A stretch of DNA of 64,000 nt from Nocardioides sp. SR21 (lineage in GTDB: Bacteria > Actinomycetota > Actinomycetes > Propionibacteriales > Nocardioidaceae), in assembly GCF_022761125.1 (NCBI RefSeq), contig NZ_JAKWJR010000009.1, positions 62,001 through 126,000 of the forward strand, read 5' to 3'. The translations under genes and the position numbers were made by a program. The notes beneath the pieces are model-generated. The model worked only from the letters and a program-made list of their open reading frames with translations. It ran no database searches and had not been told where the DNA came from. Shown here piece by piece: positions 48,350-57,069 of this stretch. Positions within the stretch are counted from its first letter, which is position 1. Every line of letters begins with the position of its first letter.

Positions 48350-48925
48350 ATGAAGAAGACCACCAAGGGCGCGCTTGCCGCCGTTGCCGGTGGGTCGCTG
48401 CTGTTCGGTGGCGCCGGCTCGCTCGCGTACTGGACCGGTGACTCGACCGTCACCGGCGACAGCATCGAGTCCGGAACGCTCGACATGAGCGTCCCCGACT
48501 GCGCCGACGACGTCGTCGCGGGCACGCACGGCTGGCAGTTCGACGGCACCAACGCCACCTTCAACCCCGCCAGCGACACCGTCGTCCCGGGCGACACGCT
48601 CACCAAGGTCTGCGACATCACGCTCAACCTCGTCGGCAGCCACATCGGCGCCACGCTGGCGTTCGAGACGGCCGAGTGGGGTGCCGGCTCCGCCACCGGC
48701 CTGACCGAGGAGCTCGTCCCGGACGTGGACTTCCTCGTCGACGGCCAGGCCTACGCGCCGATCACCGCCGCGGGCACCTACGTCATCCGGGCCGCGATCA
48801 GCGTGGACTTCCCGTACGGCACGGGCACGGACAACGACTCGAACAGCCCGCTGGGCGGTCCGGCGCTCCAGGCGATCCTCGACGACATCGTCGTGACCGC
48901 CACGCAGACCCACGACAACGCGTAG
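48350..48925 (+). CDS. Exported protein with SipW-type (alternate) signal peptide
   Basis: A 191-aa exported protein. MKKTTKGALAAVAGGSLLFGGAGSLAYW ends in the AYW motif characteristic of substrates cleaved by SipW-type signal peptidases (TasA, camelysin and actinobacterial alternate-signal proteins). The mature part starts near TGDSTVTGDSIESGTLDMSV, resembling the TasA/CalY beta-sandwich N-terminus (x-G-x-I/F-x-x-G-T/x-LD), with cysteines at CADD and KVCDI. It probably forms or caps a surface fibre (inference from TasA). The AAGGA site precedes the ATG. The peptidase gene starts 4 bp after its stop. Confidence 0.82.
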   Translation: MKKTTKGALAAVAGGSLLFGGAGSLAYWTGDSTVTGDSIESGTLDMSVPDCADDVVAGTHGWQFDGTNATFNPASDTVVPGDTLTKVCDITLNLVGSHIGATLAFETAEWGAGSATGLTEELVPDVDFLVDGQAYAPITAAGTYVIRAAISVDFPYGTGTDNDSNSPLGGPALQAILDDIVVTATQTHDNA

Positions 48926-48929
48926 TCCG

Positions 48930-49550
48930 TTGGCTGTTCTCGCCCCTGAGATCGAGTCCCCGGTCCAGGGCAGGCCGCCCCGTCGCCGACGCGGCTTACT
49001 GTCCTGGATGGGGAAGGTCGTGTCCTGGTTCGTGATGTTCGGGATCGGCGCGATGCTGATGGCGTCGCTGATCGTCCCCCGCGCGGCGGGAGCCTTGACG
49101 TACGTGATCGAGACAGGGTCGATGCGGCCGCACCTGCCCCCGGGCACGATGGTCGCCATCCAGCCGGTCGACGCGAACGCGGTCAGGGTCGGTGACGTGA
49201 TCACCTACCAGCTGCGCTCGGGTGACCCGACGGTGGTGACGCACCGGGTGGTCGCGGTCGGCTACGACGGCGACGGCCAGGTGCGCTGGCAGACGCAGGG
49301 CGATGCGAACCCCACGGCCGACAAGCTGTGGGTCCAGCCCGCCCAGCTGCGTGGCCGGCTCTGGTACGGCGTCCCGATGCTGGGACACGTCTCCGCGGTC
49401 GTCAGCCAGCAGCAGCGGGGACTCATCTACGGCGCGCTGGCGCTGGGGCTGATCAGCTACGCGCTCACCCAGTTCGGCAGCGCGTTGCGTGACCGACGCC
49501 GACGGACCCATCCGGTCGGCACCACCGGCGGAGGCCGGAGGAAGGCGTAG
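48930..49550 (+). CDS. sipW: SipW-type signal peptidase I
   Basis: A 206-aa membrane signal peptidase of the archaeal/ER type. N-terminal TM helix (VSWFVMFGIGAMLMASLIV, about 31-49), catalytic Ser in VIETGSMRPHLPPGTMV (about 64), VGDVITYQL, and the general-base His in VVTHRVVAVGYDGDG (about 96), in place of the Lys of ordinary bacterial enzymes. A second TM helix is near the C-terminus (GLIYGALALGLISYAL), then a basic tail. TTG start at 48930, coupled to the upstream substrate gene. It should process the exported proteins on either side. Confidence 0.88.
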   Translation: MAVLAPEIESPVQGRPPRRRRGLLSWMGKVVSWFVMFGIGAMLMASLIVPRAAGALTYVIETGSMRPHLPPGTMVAIQPVDANAVRVGDVITYQLRSGDPTVVTHRVVAVGYDGDGQVRWQTQGDANPTADKLWVQPAQLRGRLWYGVPMLGHVSAVVSQQQRGLIYGALALGLISYALTQFGSALRDRRRRTHPVGTTGGGRRKA

Positions 49551-49555
49551 AGACG

Positions 49556-50182
49556 ATGACGAGCACGGGTACTCGACGCGGGCAGCGTCGCCGCTCGCTG
49601 CAGCCACGGCTGCGGCGGGGGCTGGCGTCCGCCCGCGTGCGGGCCGCGCTCGGGCTCGGGGTCGTGCTCACCGCCTTCGTCTCGGGCACCTTCGCCTACT
49701 GGTCAGACGCCGTCGCGGTGAGTGGCGCGAAGTTCACGGCCGGGACGATCGACCTGAAGGCCAACAACCTCGACACGGTCACCGGCTACACCACGCTCAA
49801 CCTCTCCACCATGGTCCCGGGCAGCTCGATGGCCGGGGTGCTCACCATCAAGAACGGCGGCACCGCGCCGCTGAAGTACACCGCGGTCACGACCGCCACC
49901 AACGCCGACGGCAAGAACCTGCGCGGCAGCCTGGTCGTCAAGGTCACCGGGGCGGCGACCGCGACCGGCTCCGCGCCCGCGATGACGTGCGGGGGTACGC
50001 CCCTCACGGGCTCCGCGACCGCGCTCAACGGGTCGCTGCTCTCCACCGGCCGGCTCCTGGCCGCCGGTGCGAGCGAGTCGATCTGCGTCCAGATCACCCT
50101 GGACGCCGCCGCCTCGACCTCGCTCCAAGGCGCCACGACCGACGTCGTCATCACCTTCAACGCGACCTCGGAGCTCGCGTGA
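49556..50182 (+). CDS. TasA/CalY-like exported protein, SipW substrate
   Basis: A 208-aa exported protein. After a long basic N-terminus (about 30 residues with many Arg) comes AALGLGVVLTAFVSGTFAYWSD, a signal peptide ending in the AYW motif of SipW substrates. The mature part begins AVAVSGAKFTAGTIDLKANN, the classic TasA/camelysin start, and continues as a beta-rich domain with SSMAGVLTIKNGGTAPLKYTAVT and DVVITFNATSELA, very close to TasA-family folds. It is the likely main fibre subunit. ATG follows the peptidase stop by 5 bp; its stop overlaps the next gene (GTGA). Confidence 0.85.
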   Translation: MTSTGTRRGQRRRSLQPRLRRGLASARVRAALGLGVVLTAFVSGTFAYWSDAVAVSGAKFTAGTIDLKANNLDTVTGYTTLNLSTMVPGSSMAGVLTIKNGGTAPLKYTAVTTATNADGKNLRGSLVVKVTGAATATGSAPAMTCGGTPLTGSATALNGSLLSTGRLLAAGASESICVQITLDAAASTSLQGATTDVVITFNATSELA

Positions 50183-51732
50183 GGAAGCGGCCACGGCGCG
50201 TCACTGCGCTCCTGAAACAGCTCGCCCTCACGCTCGGCGCCGTCGCGGGCGTGCTCTGCCTCGCCGTCATGCTCGCCGGGTTCGCCTTCGGGGTCCGGCC
50301 GCTGGTGTTCCTGTCGGGCTCGATGAGTCCGACGATCGACACCGGGGCGCTCGCGATCGCGCGCACGGTCCCGGCCGCCGACCTGGGCGTCGGGGACATC
50401 GTCTCCGTGCCGACCCCGGCCGGCCAACGGGTCACCCACCGCATCGTCTCGGTCCAGCAGGACCAGGGGTCCGCGACGCTGCTCCTCAAGGGCGACGCGA
50501 ACCAGGCGGTCGATGCGTCGCCGTACCGCGTGGAGGGCGCCGACGTCGTCCTGTTCTCGGTCCCGGAGGTCGGGTACGTCCTCAGCTGGCTGGCCAGCCC
50601 GCTCGGGCTCTTCTCGCTGGGGTTGTACGCCGCCGCCCTGCTGTCGATCCTCGTGCGTCGCCCGGCCACCGCCGGGCACCGGGTCGCGGGCGCGCGCCGC
50701 CGGGAGACGACCACCCCGGTGGTCGTCGGCCGGCACCGCGTGGGCGGGCCGCGTCGCCGGAGCCGGCGCTCGCCGGTCCTCGTGCTCGCGCGAGCCCTGG
50801 TGCCCTCGCGGAGCACGGGCGGGCGGCGGAGGAAGACCGCGCCCCGCCGTGCCCGGTCCACGCGGCCGGCGCTCGCGCTGCCGATCACGGCGGCCACGGT
50901 CGTCGCCGGCGGCTGGGTGGCCGGCTCCGCGGAGCCGACGCTGGCGGCGTTCACCGACCCGGCGACCGTCTCGGGCACCACGCAGGCGGCGTACACGGTG
51001 CCGGCACCCAACGGCAACACCTGCGCCGTGCTCTCGCCGGGCACCAACTCCTCGCGCGGCGTGAACCTCACCTGGCCGGACAACGCGACGAACCTGCCCC
51101 GGCTCGTCTACACCGCCTCGACCAACCTGAGCGGCGCGACCTCGAGCGCCGTCGACCTCGGCACGACCTGGGAGCTGCGGGTCCGCTACAACCCCAGCAC
51201 GCCCGCGAACCAGAACAAGGTCGTGACGGTCACCGCGGCTCCGCGACTCCAGGCCGCCGCGACCTGGACCGGCCCGAGCACGACCTGGAAGTTCCGCACG
51301 GGAGCCAGCGCGGCCGCTCAGCCGGTCTGCGGCGACGCGACGCCCGCCGTGGTCGACATCCACGCCCCGGACGGGGTGACCCGCACACCAACCGCGCAGC
51401 GCGCCTACATCGTCGGAGCGTCCGGTTGCACCGCCGACGTGTCGTTCTGCGGGACGATCGAGGACGCCTCCACGATCTCCAGCGTCACCTACGTGCTCCG
51501 GCGCACCCAGGGCGCCACGGTGACCTGCTTCAACGGCTCGAACTGGGTCGCGACCTGCAACCAGATCCCGGCGCAGTCCACGGTCTACAACAACCAGCTG
51601 ACCTTCTACTCCTCTGCGACGACGGGGACCGTCTACCCGAACTCCGGCGTCGGCTCCTACACGCTCACGGTCACCGTGACCGACAGCTGGCAGAACGTCA
51701 CGACCACCGCGATCGCCTTCACGCTCAGCTGA
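50179..51732 (+). CDS. SipW-type signal peptidase fused to exported beta domain
   Basis: A 517-aa protein in one open frame. Residues 1-165 form a second SipW-type peptidase: TM helix LALTLGAVAGVLCLAVMLAGF, Ser in VFLSGSMSPTIDTGAL, GDIVSVPTP, His in VTHRIVSVQQ, and TM SPLGLFSLGLYAAALLSILV. An Arg-rich linker (about 165-235) leads to a second hydrophobic segment LALPITAATVVAGGWVAGSA followed by EPTLAAFTDPATVSG, which looks like an internal signal peptide of an exported protein. The rest (about 265-517) is a Thr/Ser/Asn-rich beta domain with paired Cys. GTG overlaps the upstream stop; its 3' end overlaps the converging hydrolase gene by 8 bp. Confidence 0.82.
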   Translation: MRKRPRRVTALLKQLALTLGAVAGVLCLAVMLAGFAFGVRPLVFLSGSMSPTIDTGALAIARTVPAADLGVGDIVSVPTPAGQRVTHRIVSVQQDQGSATLLLKGDANQAVDASPYRVEGADVVLFSVPEVGYVLSWLASPLGLFSLGLYAAALLSILVRRPATAGHRVAGARRRETTTPVVVGRHRVGGPRRRSRRSPVLVLARALVPSRSTGGRRRKTAPRRARSTRPALALPITAATVVAGGWVAGSAEPTLAAFTDPATVSGTTQAAYTVPAPNGNTCAVLSPGTNSSRGVNLTWPDNATNLPRLVYTASTNLSGATSSAVDLGTTWELRVRYNPSTPANQNKVVTVTAAPRLQAAATWTGPSTTWKFRTGASAAAQPVCGDATPAVVDIHAPDGVTRTPTAQRAYIVGASGCTADVSFCGTIEDASTISSVTYVLRRTQGATVTCFNGSNWVATCNQIPAQSTVYNNQLTFYSSATTGTVYPNSGVGSYTLTVTVTDSWQNVTTTAIAFTLS

Positions 51733-52831
51733 GGGCCCAGGTGACGACCCGGGCGGCGTCGCGCAGGCCGAACGCCGCGCCCTCGGTCTTCCAGGCGCCG
51801 ATCCGGACGACGATCGTGCCGGACGTGCGGTCGACCATCGCGACCTGGCCGCCGAGGCCGATGGCGGAGAAGAGCGTCGGGTCCGCGTCGGGCACGAGCT
51901 GGCCGACGTGCGGCTCGAGCGGCTGGCCCTGGGCGTCGACCGCATCCGTCGCGCCGCGCAGCAGCCCGGACCGGTTGACCCACCACAGGTAGCCGTAGCC
52001 GGCGTTCAGCTCCGTGGACGACCGGCCGGTGGAGGCGGCGACGTACGACCGGTCGAGGATCCGCGTGCCGCCGGCCTTGCCGTGGCGGAGGTAGAGCTGG
52101 GCGAACCGGGCGAGGTCGAGGCAGGTGGTCTGGGCGCCGAAGTAGGTGTTGGTCGACGTGCCGGTGGCGCTCGTGGTCATCCGGGTGTGGGTCATGCCGA
52201 GCGGACCGAAGAGCCGGTCGGCGGCGTACTCGTGCGTCGGGACGCCGGTCGCCTTCCGCAGCACGCGGTCGAGGACCTGGATGGCGGCGTTGTTGTACGC
52301 CCACGCCGTCCCGGGCGCGAACTGCTGGCCCAGCCCGACGGCGAACGCCGTCCGGTCGGCCGCCTGGGTGAGCTGGACGTAGTCGCTGTCGAGCGACCAG
52401 AACCGGCCGCTGTCGTTGCTGAGCAGGTTGCGGACCGTGACCGACGCCGAGTCCGTGCCCCGCCAGGAGGGGACGTAGCGGGCGACCGGGTCGGCGAGCG
52501 CCAGGTCGCCGTCGCGCAACGCGATCCCGACCAGCGCGCTCGTGATCGACTTCGTCACCGAGAAGACCTCGCGCGGGGTGGTGCGCCGGGTGCCCCAGTT
52601 CCAGTCGGCCACCAGCCGGTCGTCGCGGACCACCGCGAGGCAGGTGCTGTCCTTCGCCTTCGCGTCGGCCGCGATCTCGTCGAGGCGGGCCGCGCGGAAC
52701 CCGGCCTTCGCCGGCGTGGTCGTCTGCCAGCCGTCGATCCGGCGCTGCGAGGCGCTGGTCGCAGCGGTGTTCGCGGCCGCGGGGACGGCGAGCAGCACGC
52801 TCAGGGCGGCGGCGACGAGTGCTGCTCTCAC
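51725..52831 (-). CDS. Secreted beta-lactamase-family serine hydrolase
   Basis: A 368-aa exported enzyme of the class C beta-lactamase/D,D-peptidase family (COG1680 type). VRAALVAAALSVLLAVPAAA is a Sec signal peptide. Catalytic SxxK is EVFSVTKSITSALVG (about 100), the YxN-like triad element is WAYNNAAIQ, and the third element is in GLGGQVAM, less typical than KTG/HxG. GMTHTRMTTSATG and GYGYLWWVNRSG are further family segments. It is probably an esterase or peptidase rather than an antibiotic hydrolase. I chose GTG 52831; the longer frame to 53317 is antisense to pdxT. Confidence 0.87.
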   Translation of the reverse strand: MRAALVAAALSVLLAVPAAANTAATSASQRRIDGWQTTTPAKAGFRAARLDEIAADAKAKDSTCLAVVRDDRLVADWNWGTRRTTPREVFSVTKSITSALVGIALRDGDLALADPVARYVPSWRGTDSASVTVRNLLSNDSGRFWSLDSDYVQLTQAADRTAFAVGLGQQFAPGTAWAYNNAAIQVLDRVLRKATGVPTHEYAADRLFGPLGMTHTRMTTSATGTSTNTYFGAQTTCLDLARFAQLYLRHGKAGGTRILDRSYVAASTGRSSTELNAGYGYLWWVNRSGLLRGATDAVDAQGQPLEPHVGQLVPDADPTLFSAIGLGGQVAMVDRTSGTIVVRIGAWKTEGAAFGLRDAARVVTWALS

Positions 52832-52874
52832 GCCGATGAGGATAAGTCGGGAGCGGTCCCTAGGATGAACCGTC

Positions 52875-53468
52875 GTGACCACGACGATCGGCGTCCTCGC
52901 CGTCCAGGGCGACGTGCGCGAGCACGTCAGCGCGATCGAGGCGCTCGGAGTCTCGGCGCTGCGCGTGCGTCGTACCTCCGAGCTGGAGGCGTGCGACGGG
53001 CTCGTGATCCCCGGGGGCGAGTCCACGACGATGGCCAAGCTGGCCCGCACCTTCGACCTGTTCGAGCCGATCCGACAGCGGCTCAAGGAGGGCATGCCGG
53101 CGTTCGGGACCTGCGCCGGGATGATCATGCTCGCCGACCGGATCGAGGGCGGCACCCGCGACCAGGAGACGCTCGGGGGCCTGGACATCACGGTCCGGCG
53201 CAACGCGTTCGGCCGGCAGGTCGACTCGTTCGAGGACGACGTCGACTTCGCCGGGCTCGACGAGAAGGTGCACGCGATCTTCATCCGCGCGCCGTGGGTC
53301 GAGTCGGTGGGGGACACGGTGGAGGTGCTCGCTCGTGTCGAGCACGCTGAGGCCGCGGGTAGGATCGTCGCGGTCCGTCAGGGTTCGCTGATGGCGACGT
53401 CGTTCCATCCCGAGGTGGGTGGCGACGCCCGGGTCCACCGCTTGTTCGTGGACCTGGTTCGGAGCTGA
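52875..53468 (+). CDS. pdxT: Pyridoxal 5'-phosphate synthase glutaminase PdxT
   Basis: A 197-aa class I glutamine amidotransferase that feeds ammonia to PdxS. Motifs: [35 protein letters not shown], nucleophile Cys in [13 protein letters not shown] (about 83), [11 protein letters not shown], and the His/Glu pair in [18 protein letters not shown]. Full length. GTG at 52875 preceded by TAGGAT, consistent with an own leaderless-type promoter. yebC starts 15 bp after its stop, as in many actinobacteria. Confidence 0.96.
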   Translation: MTTTIGVLAVQGDVREHVSAIEALGVSALRVRRTSELEACDGLVIPGGESTTMAKLARTFDLFEPIRQRLKEGMPAFGTCAGMIMLADRIEGGTRDQETLGGLDITVRRNAFGRQVDSFEDDVDFAGLDEKVHAIFIRAPWVESVGDTVEVLARVEHAEAAGRIVAVRQGSLMATSFHPEVGGDARVHRLFVDLVRS

Positions 53469-53483
53469 GAAGAAGAGGGACGC

Positions 53484-54263
53484 ATGTCTGGCCACTCCAA
53501 GTGGGCGACCACGAAGCACAAGAAGGCCGCGATCGACGCCAAGCGCGGCAAGCTGTTCGCCAAGCTGATCAAGAACATCGAGATCGCGGCGAAGATGGGT
53601 GGCCCCGACCCCTCCGGCAACCCGACGCTGTACGACGCCATCCAGAAGGCGAAGAAGCAGTCGGTGCCGAACAAGAACATCGACTCCGCGGTCAAGCGCG
53701 GCGGCGGCCTCGACGGCGGCGGCGTCAACTACGAGACGATCATGTACGAGGTCTACGGCCCGCAGGGCGTGGCCCTGCTGGTCGAGTGCCTGACCGACAA
53801 CCGCAACCGGGCAGCGATGGAGGTCCGGACCGCGGTCACCCGCAACGGCGGCACGATGGCCGACCCCGGCTCGGTCTCGCGCCTGTTCACCCGCAAGGGC
53901 GTCGTGGTGATCGAGAAGAGCCAGGAGCGCGGCGGTCAGCCGTGGGAGGTCACCGAGGACGACGTCCTCGAGGCGACCCTCGACGCCGGCGCCGAGGACG
54001 TCAACGACCTCGGTGACAGCTTCGAGATCCAGTCCGAGGCCGGCGACGTCGTCGCCGTGCGTACGGCGCTGCAGGCCGCCGGCATCGACTACGAGTCGGC
54101 CGAGGTCCAGTTCGTCGCGACGATGGACATCCCGGTCGGTGAGGTCGAGGTGGCCGGCAAGGTGTTCCGCCTGGTCGACGCCGTCGACGACTGCGACGAC
54201 GTGCAGAACGTCTTCAGCAACGCCGACATCCCCGACGAGGTCCTCGAGGCGATCGACGCCTGA
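53484..54263 (+). CDS. yebC: YebC/PmpR-family protein
   Basis: A 259-aa YebC-family protein, starting with the invariant [25 protein letters not shown] and continuing [37 protein letters not shown]. Three domains of the usual length. Family members act as translation factors that relieve ribosome stalling at proline stretches or as regulators. AGAGGGA precedes the ATG. It sits between pdxT and ruvC, as in mycobacteria and Streptomyces. Confidence 0.96.
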   Translation: MSGHSKWATTKHKKAAIDAKRGKLFAKLIKNIEIAAKMGGPDPSGNPTLYDAIQKAKKQSVPNKNIDSAVKRGGGLDGGGVNYETIMYEVYGPQGVALLVECLTDNRNRAAMEVRTAVTRNGGTMADPGSVSRLFTRKGVVVIEKSQERGGQPWEVTEDDVLEATLDAGAEDVNDLGDSFEIQSEAGDVVAVRTALQAAGIDYESAEVQFVATMDIPVGEVEVAGKVFRLVDAVDDCDDVQNVFSNADIPDEVLEAIDA

Positions 54264-54270
54264 TTTGGGA

Positions 54271-54330
54271 TAGTCCCTGACGTTTCCGGGGTCTCGAGCG
54301 GGTTGTGTGGCCCGAAAGGTCAGGGACTAC
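54271..54330. repeat. Dispersed hairpin element TAGTCCCTGAC, copy B
   Basis: Arms TAGTCCCTGAC (54271-54281) and GTCAGGGACTA (54319-54329) enclose a 37-bp middle with CCGGGGTC and GGCCCG-like blocks. The outer arms are identical to those at 40695-40755; the middle differs. It lies 8 bp after the yebC stop, so it may act as terminator. Confidence 0.85.
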
Positions 54331-54372
54331 CCCCTCGGGCGTGTCCTCCGGGCATCCGGGGGAGCGGCTGGA

Positions 54373-54400
54373 TAGCGTGACCTCCGAACACCTGTTCGGA
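54373..54400 (+). promoter_or_regulatory. LexA SOS box at the ruvCAB promoter
   Basis: TCCGAAC-ACCT-GTTCGGA (54383-54400) is a perfect palindrome of the actinobacterial LexA type (CGAAC-N4-GTTCG). It lies just after the -10 hexamer TAGCGT (54373-54378), over the expected transcription start, and 14 bp before the ruvC ATG. LexA binding here would block initiation, placing ruvCAB under SOS control. Confidence 0.85.
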
Positions 54401-54414
54401 CAGAAGGGCATCGG

Positions 54415-54936
54415 ATGCGCGTGCTGGGGATCGACCCCGGGCTGACCCGCTGCGGCATGGGCGTGGTCGAGGGCACGGTCGGCCGGCCGCTGACCCTGGT
54501 CGACGTCAACGTGCTGCGTACGTCGAGCGACCTGCCGGTTCCGCAGCGGCTGGTGACCATCGAGAAGGGCATCGACGCCTGGATCGACGAGTACCACCCC
54601 GACGCGGTGGCGGTGGAGCGGGTGTTCGCCCGCTCCGACGTCAGCACCGTGATGGGCACCGCTCAGGCCAGCGGCATCGCGATGGTGTGCGCGGCGCGGC
54701 GCGGCCTGCCGATCGCGCTGCACACGCCGAGCGAGGTCAAGGCAGCGGTGTCCGGCAACGGCCGCGCCGACAAGGCCCAGGTCGGCGCGATGGTCACCCG
54801 GATCCTCCGTCTCGACGCGATGCCGAAGCCGGCCGACGCCGCTGACGCGCTCGCGCTGGCCATCACCCACATCTGGCGCGGTGGCGCCCAGGCCCGGATC
54901 GATGCGGCGCTGGCCGCGGCAGGGAGAAAGCAGTGA
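54415..54936 (+). CDS. ruvC: Holliday junction endonuclease RuvC
   Basis: A 173-aa Mg2+-dependent resolvase cutting Holliday junctions. Acidic active-site residues are in [17 protein letters not shown] (Asp near 7), [23 protein letters not shown] (Glu near 67) and the C-terminal [17 protein letters not shown] (Asp pair). AGAAGGG precedes the ATG; first gene of ruvCAB with a LexA box ahead; its stop overlaps ruvA by 4 nt. Confidence 0.97.
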   Translation: MRVLGIDPGLTRCGMGVVEGTVGRPLTLVDVNVLRTSSDLPVPQRLVTIEKGIDAWIDEYHPDAVAVERVFARSDVSTVMGTAQASGIAMVCAARRGLPIALHTPSEVKAAVSGNGRADKAQVGAMVTRILRLDAMPKPADAADALALAITHIWRGGAQARIDAALAAAGRKQ

Positions 54937-55529
54937 TCGCGTTCGTCCGTGGCGAGGTCGCCGCCCTGACGCTCTCCAGCGCCGTGCTGGAGGTCGGGGG
55001 AGTCGGTCTCGAGCTGATGTGTACCCCCGGGACCCTGGCCACGCTGCGGCCGGGGACCAAGGCCACGCTCGCCACGTCGATGGTGGTGCGCGAGGACTCG
55101 CTGACCCTCTTCGGGTTCGTCGACGACGACGAGAAGCAGACGTTCGAGCTCGTGCAGACCGCGTCCGGGGTCGGGCCGAAGGTCGCCCAGGCGATGGTGG
55201 CGGTGCTCAGCCCCGACGACCTGCGCCGCGCGATCGCCGGCGACGACGTCAAGACGCTCACCAAGGTGCCCGGCATCGGCCAGAAGGGCGCCCAGCGGAT
55301 CATCCTCGAGCTCAAGGACCGCATCGGCGCCCCCGTCGGCGGCCGGTCGGCGTCGGTGCCGGCTGCGGCCGCGCCGTGGCGCGACCAGGTCCAGCAGGGA
55401 CTCGTCGGCCTGGGCTGGTCGGTGAAGGACGCCGAGAAGGCCCTCGACGCGGTCGAGCCCGAGGCCGGTGACGCGCCCGACGTGGCGGCGCTGCTGCGCG
55501 CCGCGCTCCGCACCCTGAGCAGGGCGTGA
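54933..55529 (+). CDS. ruvA: Holliday junction protein RuvA
   Basis: A 198-aa junction-binding subunit. OB-fold domain at the start ([30 protein letters not shown]), two helix-hairpin-helix motifs ([17 protein letters not shown] and [22 protein letters not shown], about 70-130), an Ala/Pro linker, and the RuvB-contacting C-terminal UBA-like domain ([19 protein letters not shown]). Overlaps ruvC by 4 nt; ruvB starts 4 bp after its stop. Confidence 0.97.
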   Translation: MIAFVRGEVAALTLSSAVLEVGGVGLELMCTPGTLATLRPGTKATLATSMVVREDSLTLFGFVDDDEKQTFELVQTASGVGPKVAQAMVAVLSPDDLRRAIAGDDVKTLTKVPGIGQKGAQRIILELKDRIGAPVGGRSASVPAAAAPWRDQVQQGLVGLGWSVKDAEKALDAVEPEAGDAPDVAALLRAALRTLSRA

Positions 55530-55533
55530 GCCA

Positions 55534-56610
55534 GTGCCATTCCACGAGGACGAGCTGGACGAGGCGGAGACCACCCACTTCCGCTCGCTGACCGCGGCGG
55601 AGGCCGAGGGCGACGAGCGCGCCGTCGAGGCGGCGCTGCGCCCGCGCACGTTGGAGGAGGTCGTCGGCCAGGTCCGGGTCCGCGACCAGCTCGGGCTGGT
55701 GCTCGAGGCGGCCCGCCGCCGCGGTCGTGCGCCCGACCACGTGCTGCTCTCCGGTCCGCCCGGTCTGGGCAAGACGACGCTCTCGATGATCATCGCCGCC
55801 GAGATGCAGGCGCCGCTGCGGCTGACCAGTGGCCCGGCGATCACGCACGCGGGGGACCTCGCCGCGATCCTCTCGGGCATGAACGAGGGCGACGTCCTCT
55901 TCGTCGACGAGATCCACCGGATGTCGCGGCCGGCCGAGGAGATGCTCTACATGGCGATGGAGGACTTCCGGGTCGACGTCGTCATCGGCAAGGGTCCGGG
56001 CGCCACCGCGATCCCGCTCGAGATCCCGCCGTTCACGCTGGTGGGCGCCACAACGCGCGCGGGGCTGCTGCCCGGGCCGCTGCGCGACCGGTTCGGCTTC
56101 ACCGCCCACCTGGAGTTCTACGAGCCCGACGAGCTCGACCAGATCGTGCAGCGCTCGGCGCGGCTGCTCGACGTCGACGTCGAGGCCGACGGCACCGCGG
56201 AGATCGCCTCGCGCTCGCGCGGTACGCCGCGGATCGCGAACCGGCTGCTGCGTCGGGTCCGCGACTATGCTCAGGTCCGCGCCGAGGGGGTGGTCACGCT
56301 CCCGGTCGCGCGGGCGGCGCTGGACCTCTACGAGGTCGACGAGCTCGGGCTCGACCGGCTCGACCGCGCGGTCATCGACGCGCTCTGCCGCCGCTTCGGC
56401 GGGGGACCGGTCGGCATCTCCACCCTCGCCGTCGCGGTCGGCGAGGAGCGCGAGACGGTCGAGGAGGTCGCGGAGCCGTTCCTGGTCCGCAACGGCTTCC
56501 TCGCGCGCACGCCGCGCGGCCGGATCGCGACCCCGGCGGCCTGGGAGCACCTCGGGCTGAGCGCTCCGCCGGTGAACGCCACCGGGGACGCCACGCTCTT
56601 CGAGGACTGA
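55534..56610 (+). CDS. ruvB: Holliday junction helicase RuvB
   Basis: A 358-aa AAA+ motor driving branch migration with RuvA. Walker [17 protein letters not shown] (about 70-82), Walker [20 protein letters not shown], sensor 1 [20 protein letters not shown], arginine finger region [18 protein letters not shown], and the C-terminal winged helix ([26 protein letters not shown]). GTG start at 55534. A small perfect hairpin (56618-56635) follows the stop. Confidence 0.97.
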   Translation: MPFHEDELDEAETTHFRSLTAAEAEGDERAVEAALRPRTLEEVVGQVRVRDQLGLVLEAARRRGRAPDHVLLSGPPGLGKTTLSMIIAAEMQAPLRLTSGPAITHAGDLAAILSGMNEGDVLFVDEIHRMSRPAEEMLYMAMEDFRVDVVIGKGPGATAIPLEIPPFTLVGATTRAGLLPGPLRDRFGFTAHLEFYEPDELDQIVQRSARLLDVDVEADGTAEIASRSRGTPRIANRLLRRVRDYAQVRAEGVVTLPVARAALDLYEVDELGLDRLDRAVIDALCRRFGGGPVGISTLAVAVGEERETVEEVAEPFLVRNGFLARTPRGRIATPAAWEHLGLSAPPVNATGDATLFED

Positions 56611-56617
56611 CCCGCCC

Positions 56618-56635
56618 GCCGGCCACCCGGCCGGC
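56618..56635 (+). terminator. Short hairpin after ruvB
   Basis: GCCGGCC (56618-56624), loop ACCC, GGCCGGC (56629-56635), 7 bp after the ruvB stop. No T-tract follows. Between it and yajC lie TTGGTG (56657-56662) and TACACT-like sequence that may be the promoter of yajC-secDF-apt. Confidence 0.5.
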
Positions 56636-56750
56636 CCACCCGGTGGGGCCTGCCGATTGGTGAGCCAGACCACCCCGCTGGTTACACTTGCGCGTCGGCC
56701 GCCCGGTCTGGGCTGTGCCGCGCCCTGCATATCGTTCGAGAGGTTTCGTC

Positions 56751-57068
56751 GTGGAGTTCTTGCCGCTCATCGGCATCGCGCTGCTCTTCTGGCTCTTCAT
56801 CATCCGGCCGCAGCAGCGGCGCCAGAAGGAACTTCGTGGCATGCAGTCCTCGTTGAGCACCGGTGACGAGATCATGCTGACGTCGGGCGTCTTCGCGACC
56901 GTGCAGCAGGTGGAGGACGACAGCGTCCTCGTCGAGATCGCCGAGGGCGTGACCATCAAGGTCGCCCGCGGAGCGGTGGGCACGATCGTCACCAGGACGG
57001 ACCGGCCCGACGAGGTCGAGCAGGACCAGGACCAGCCCGGCGAGACCGCCGGCACGGAGGAGAACTGA
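56751..57068 (+). CDS. yajC: Preprotein translocase subunit YajC
   Basis: A 105-aa membrane protein of the Sec holo-translocon. One N-terminal TM helix (FLPLIGIALLFWLFIIRPQQRRQKE) and a cytosolic domain with GDEIMLTSGVFATVQQVEDDSVLVEIAEGVTIKVARGAVGTIV, the YajC pattern, then an acidic tail. GTG 56751 with GAGAGG ahead; the longer frame from 56688 lacks family match. secD follows 1 bp after the stop. Confidence 0.94.
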   Translation: MEFLPLIGIALLFWLFIIRPQQRRQKELRGMQSSLSTGDEIMLTSGVFATVQQVEDDSVLVEIAEGVTIKVARGAVGTIVTRTDRPDEVEQDQDQPGETAGTEEN

Positions 57069-57069
57069 C

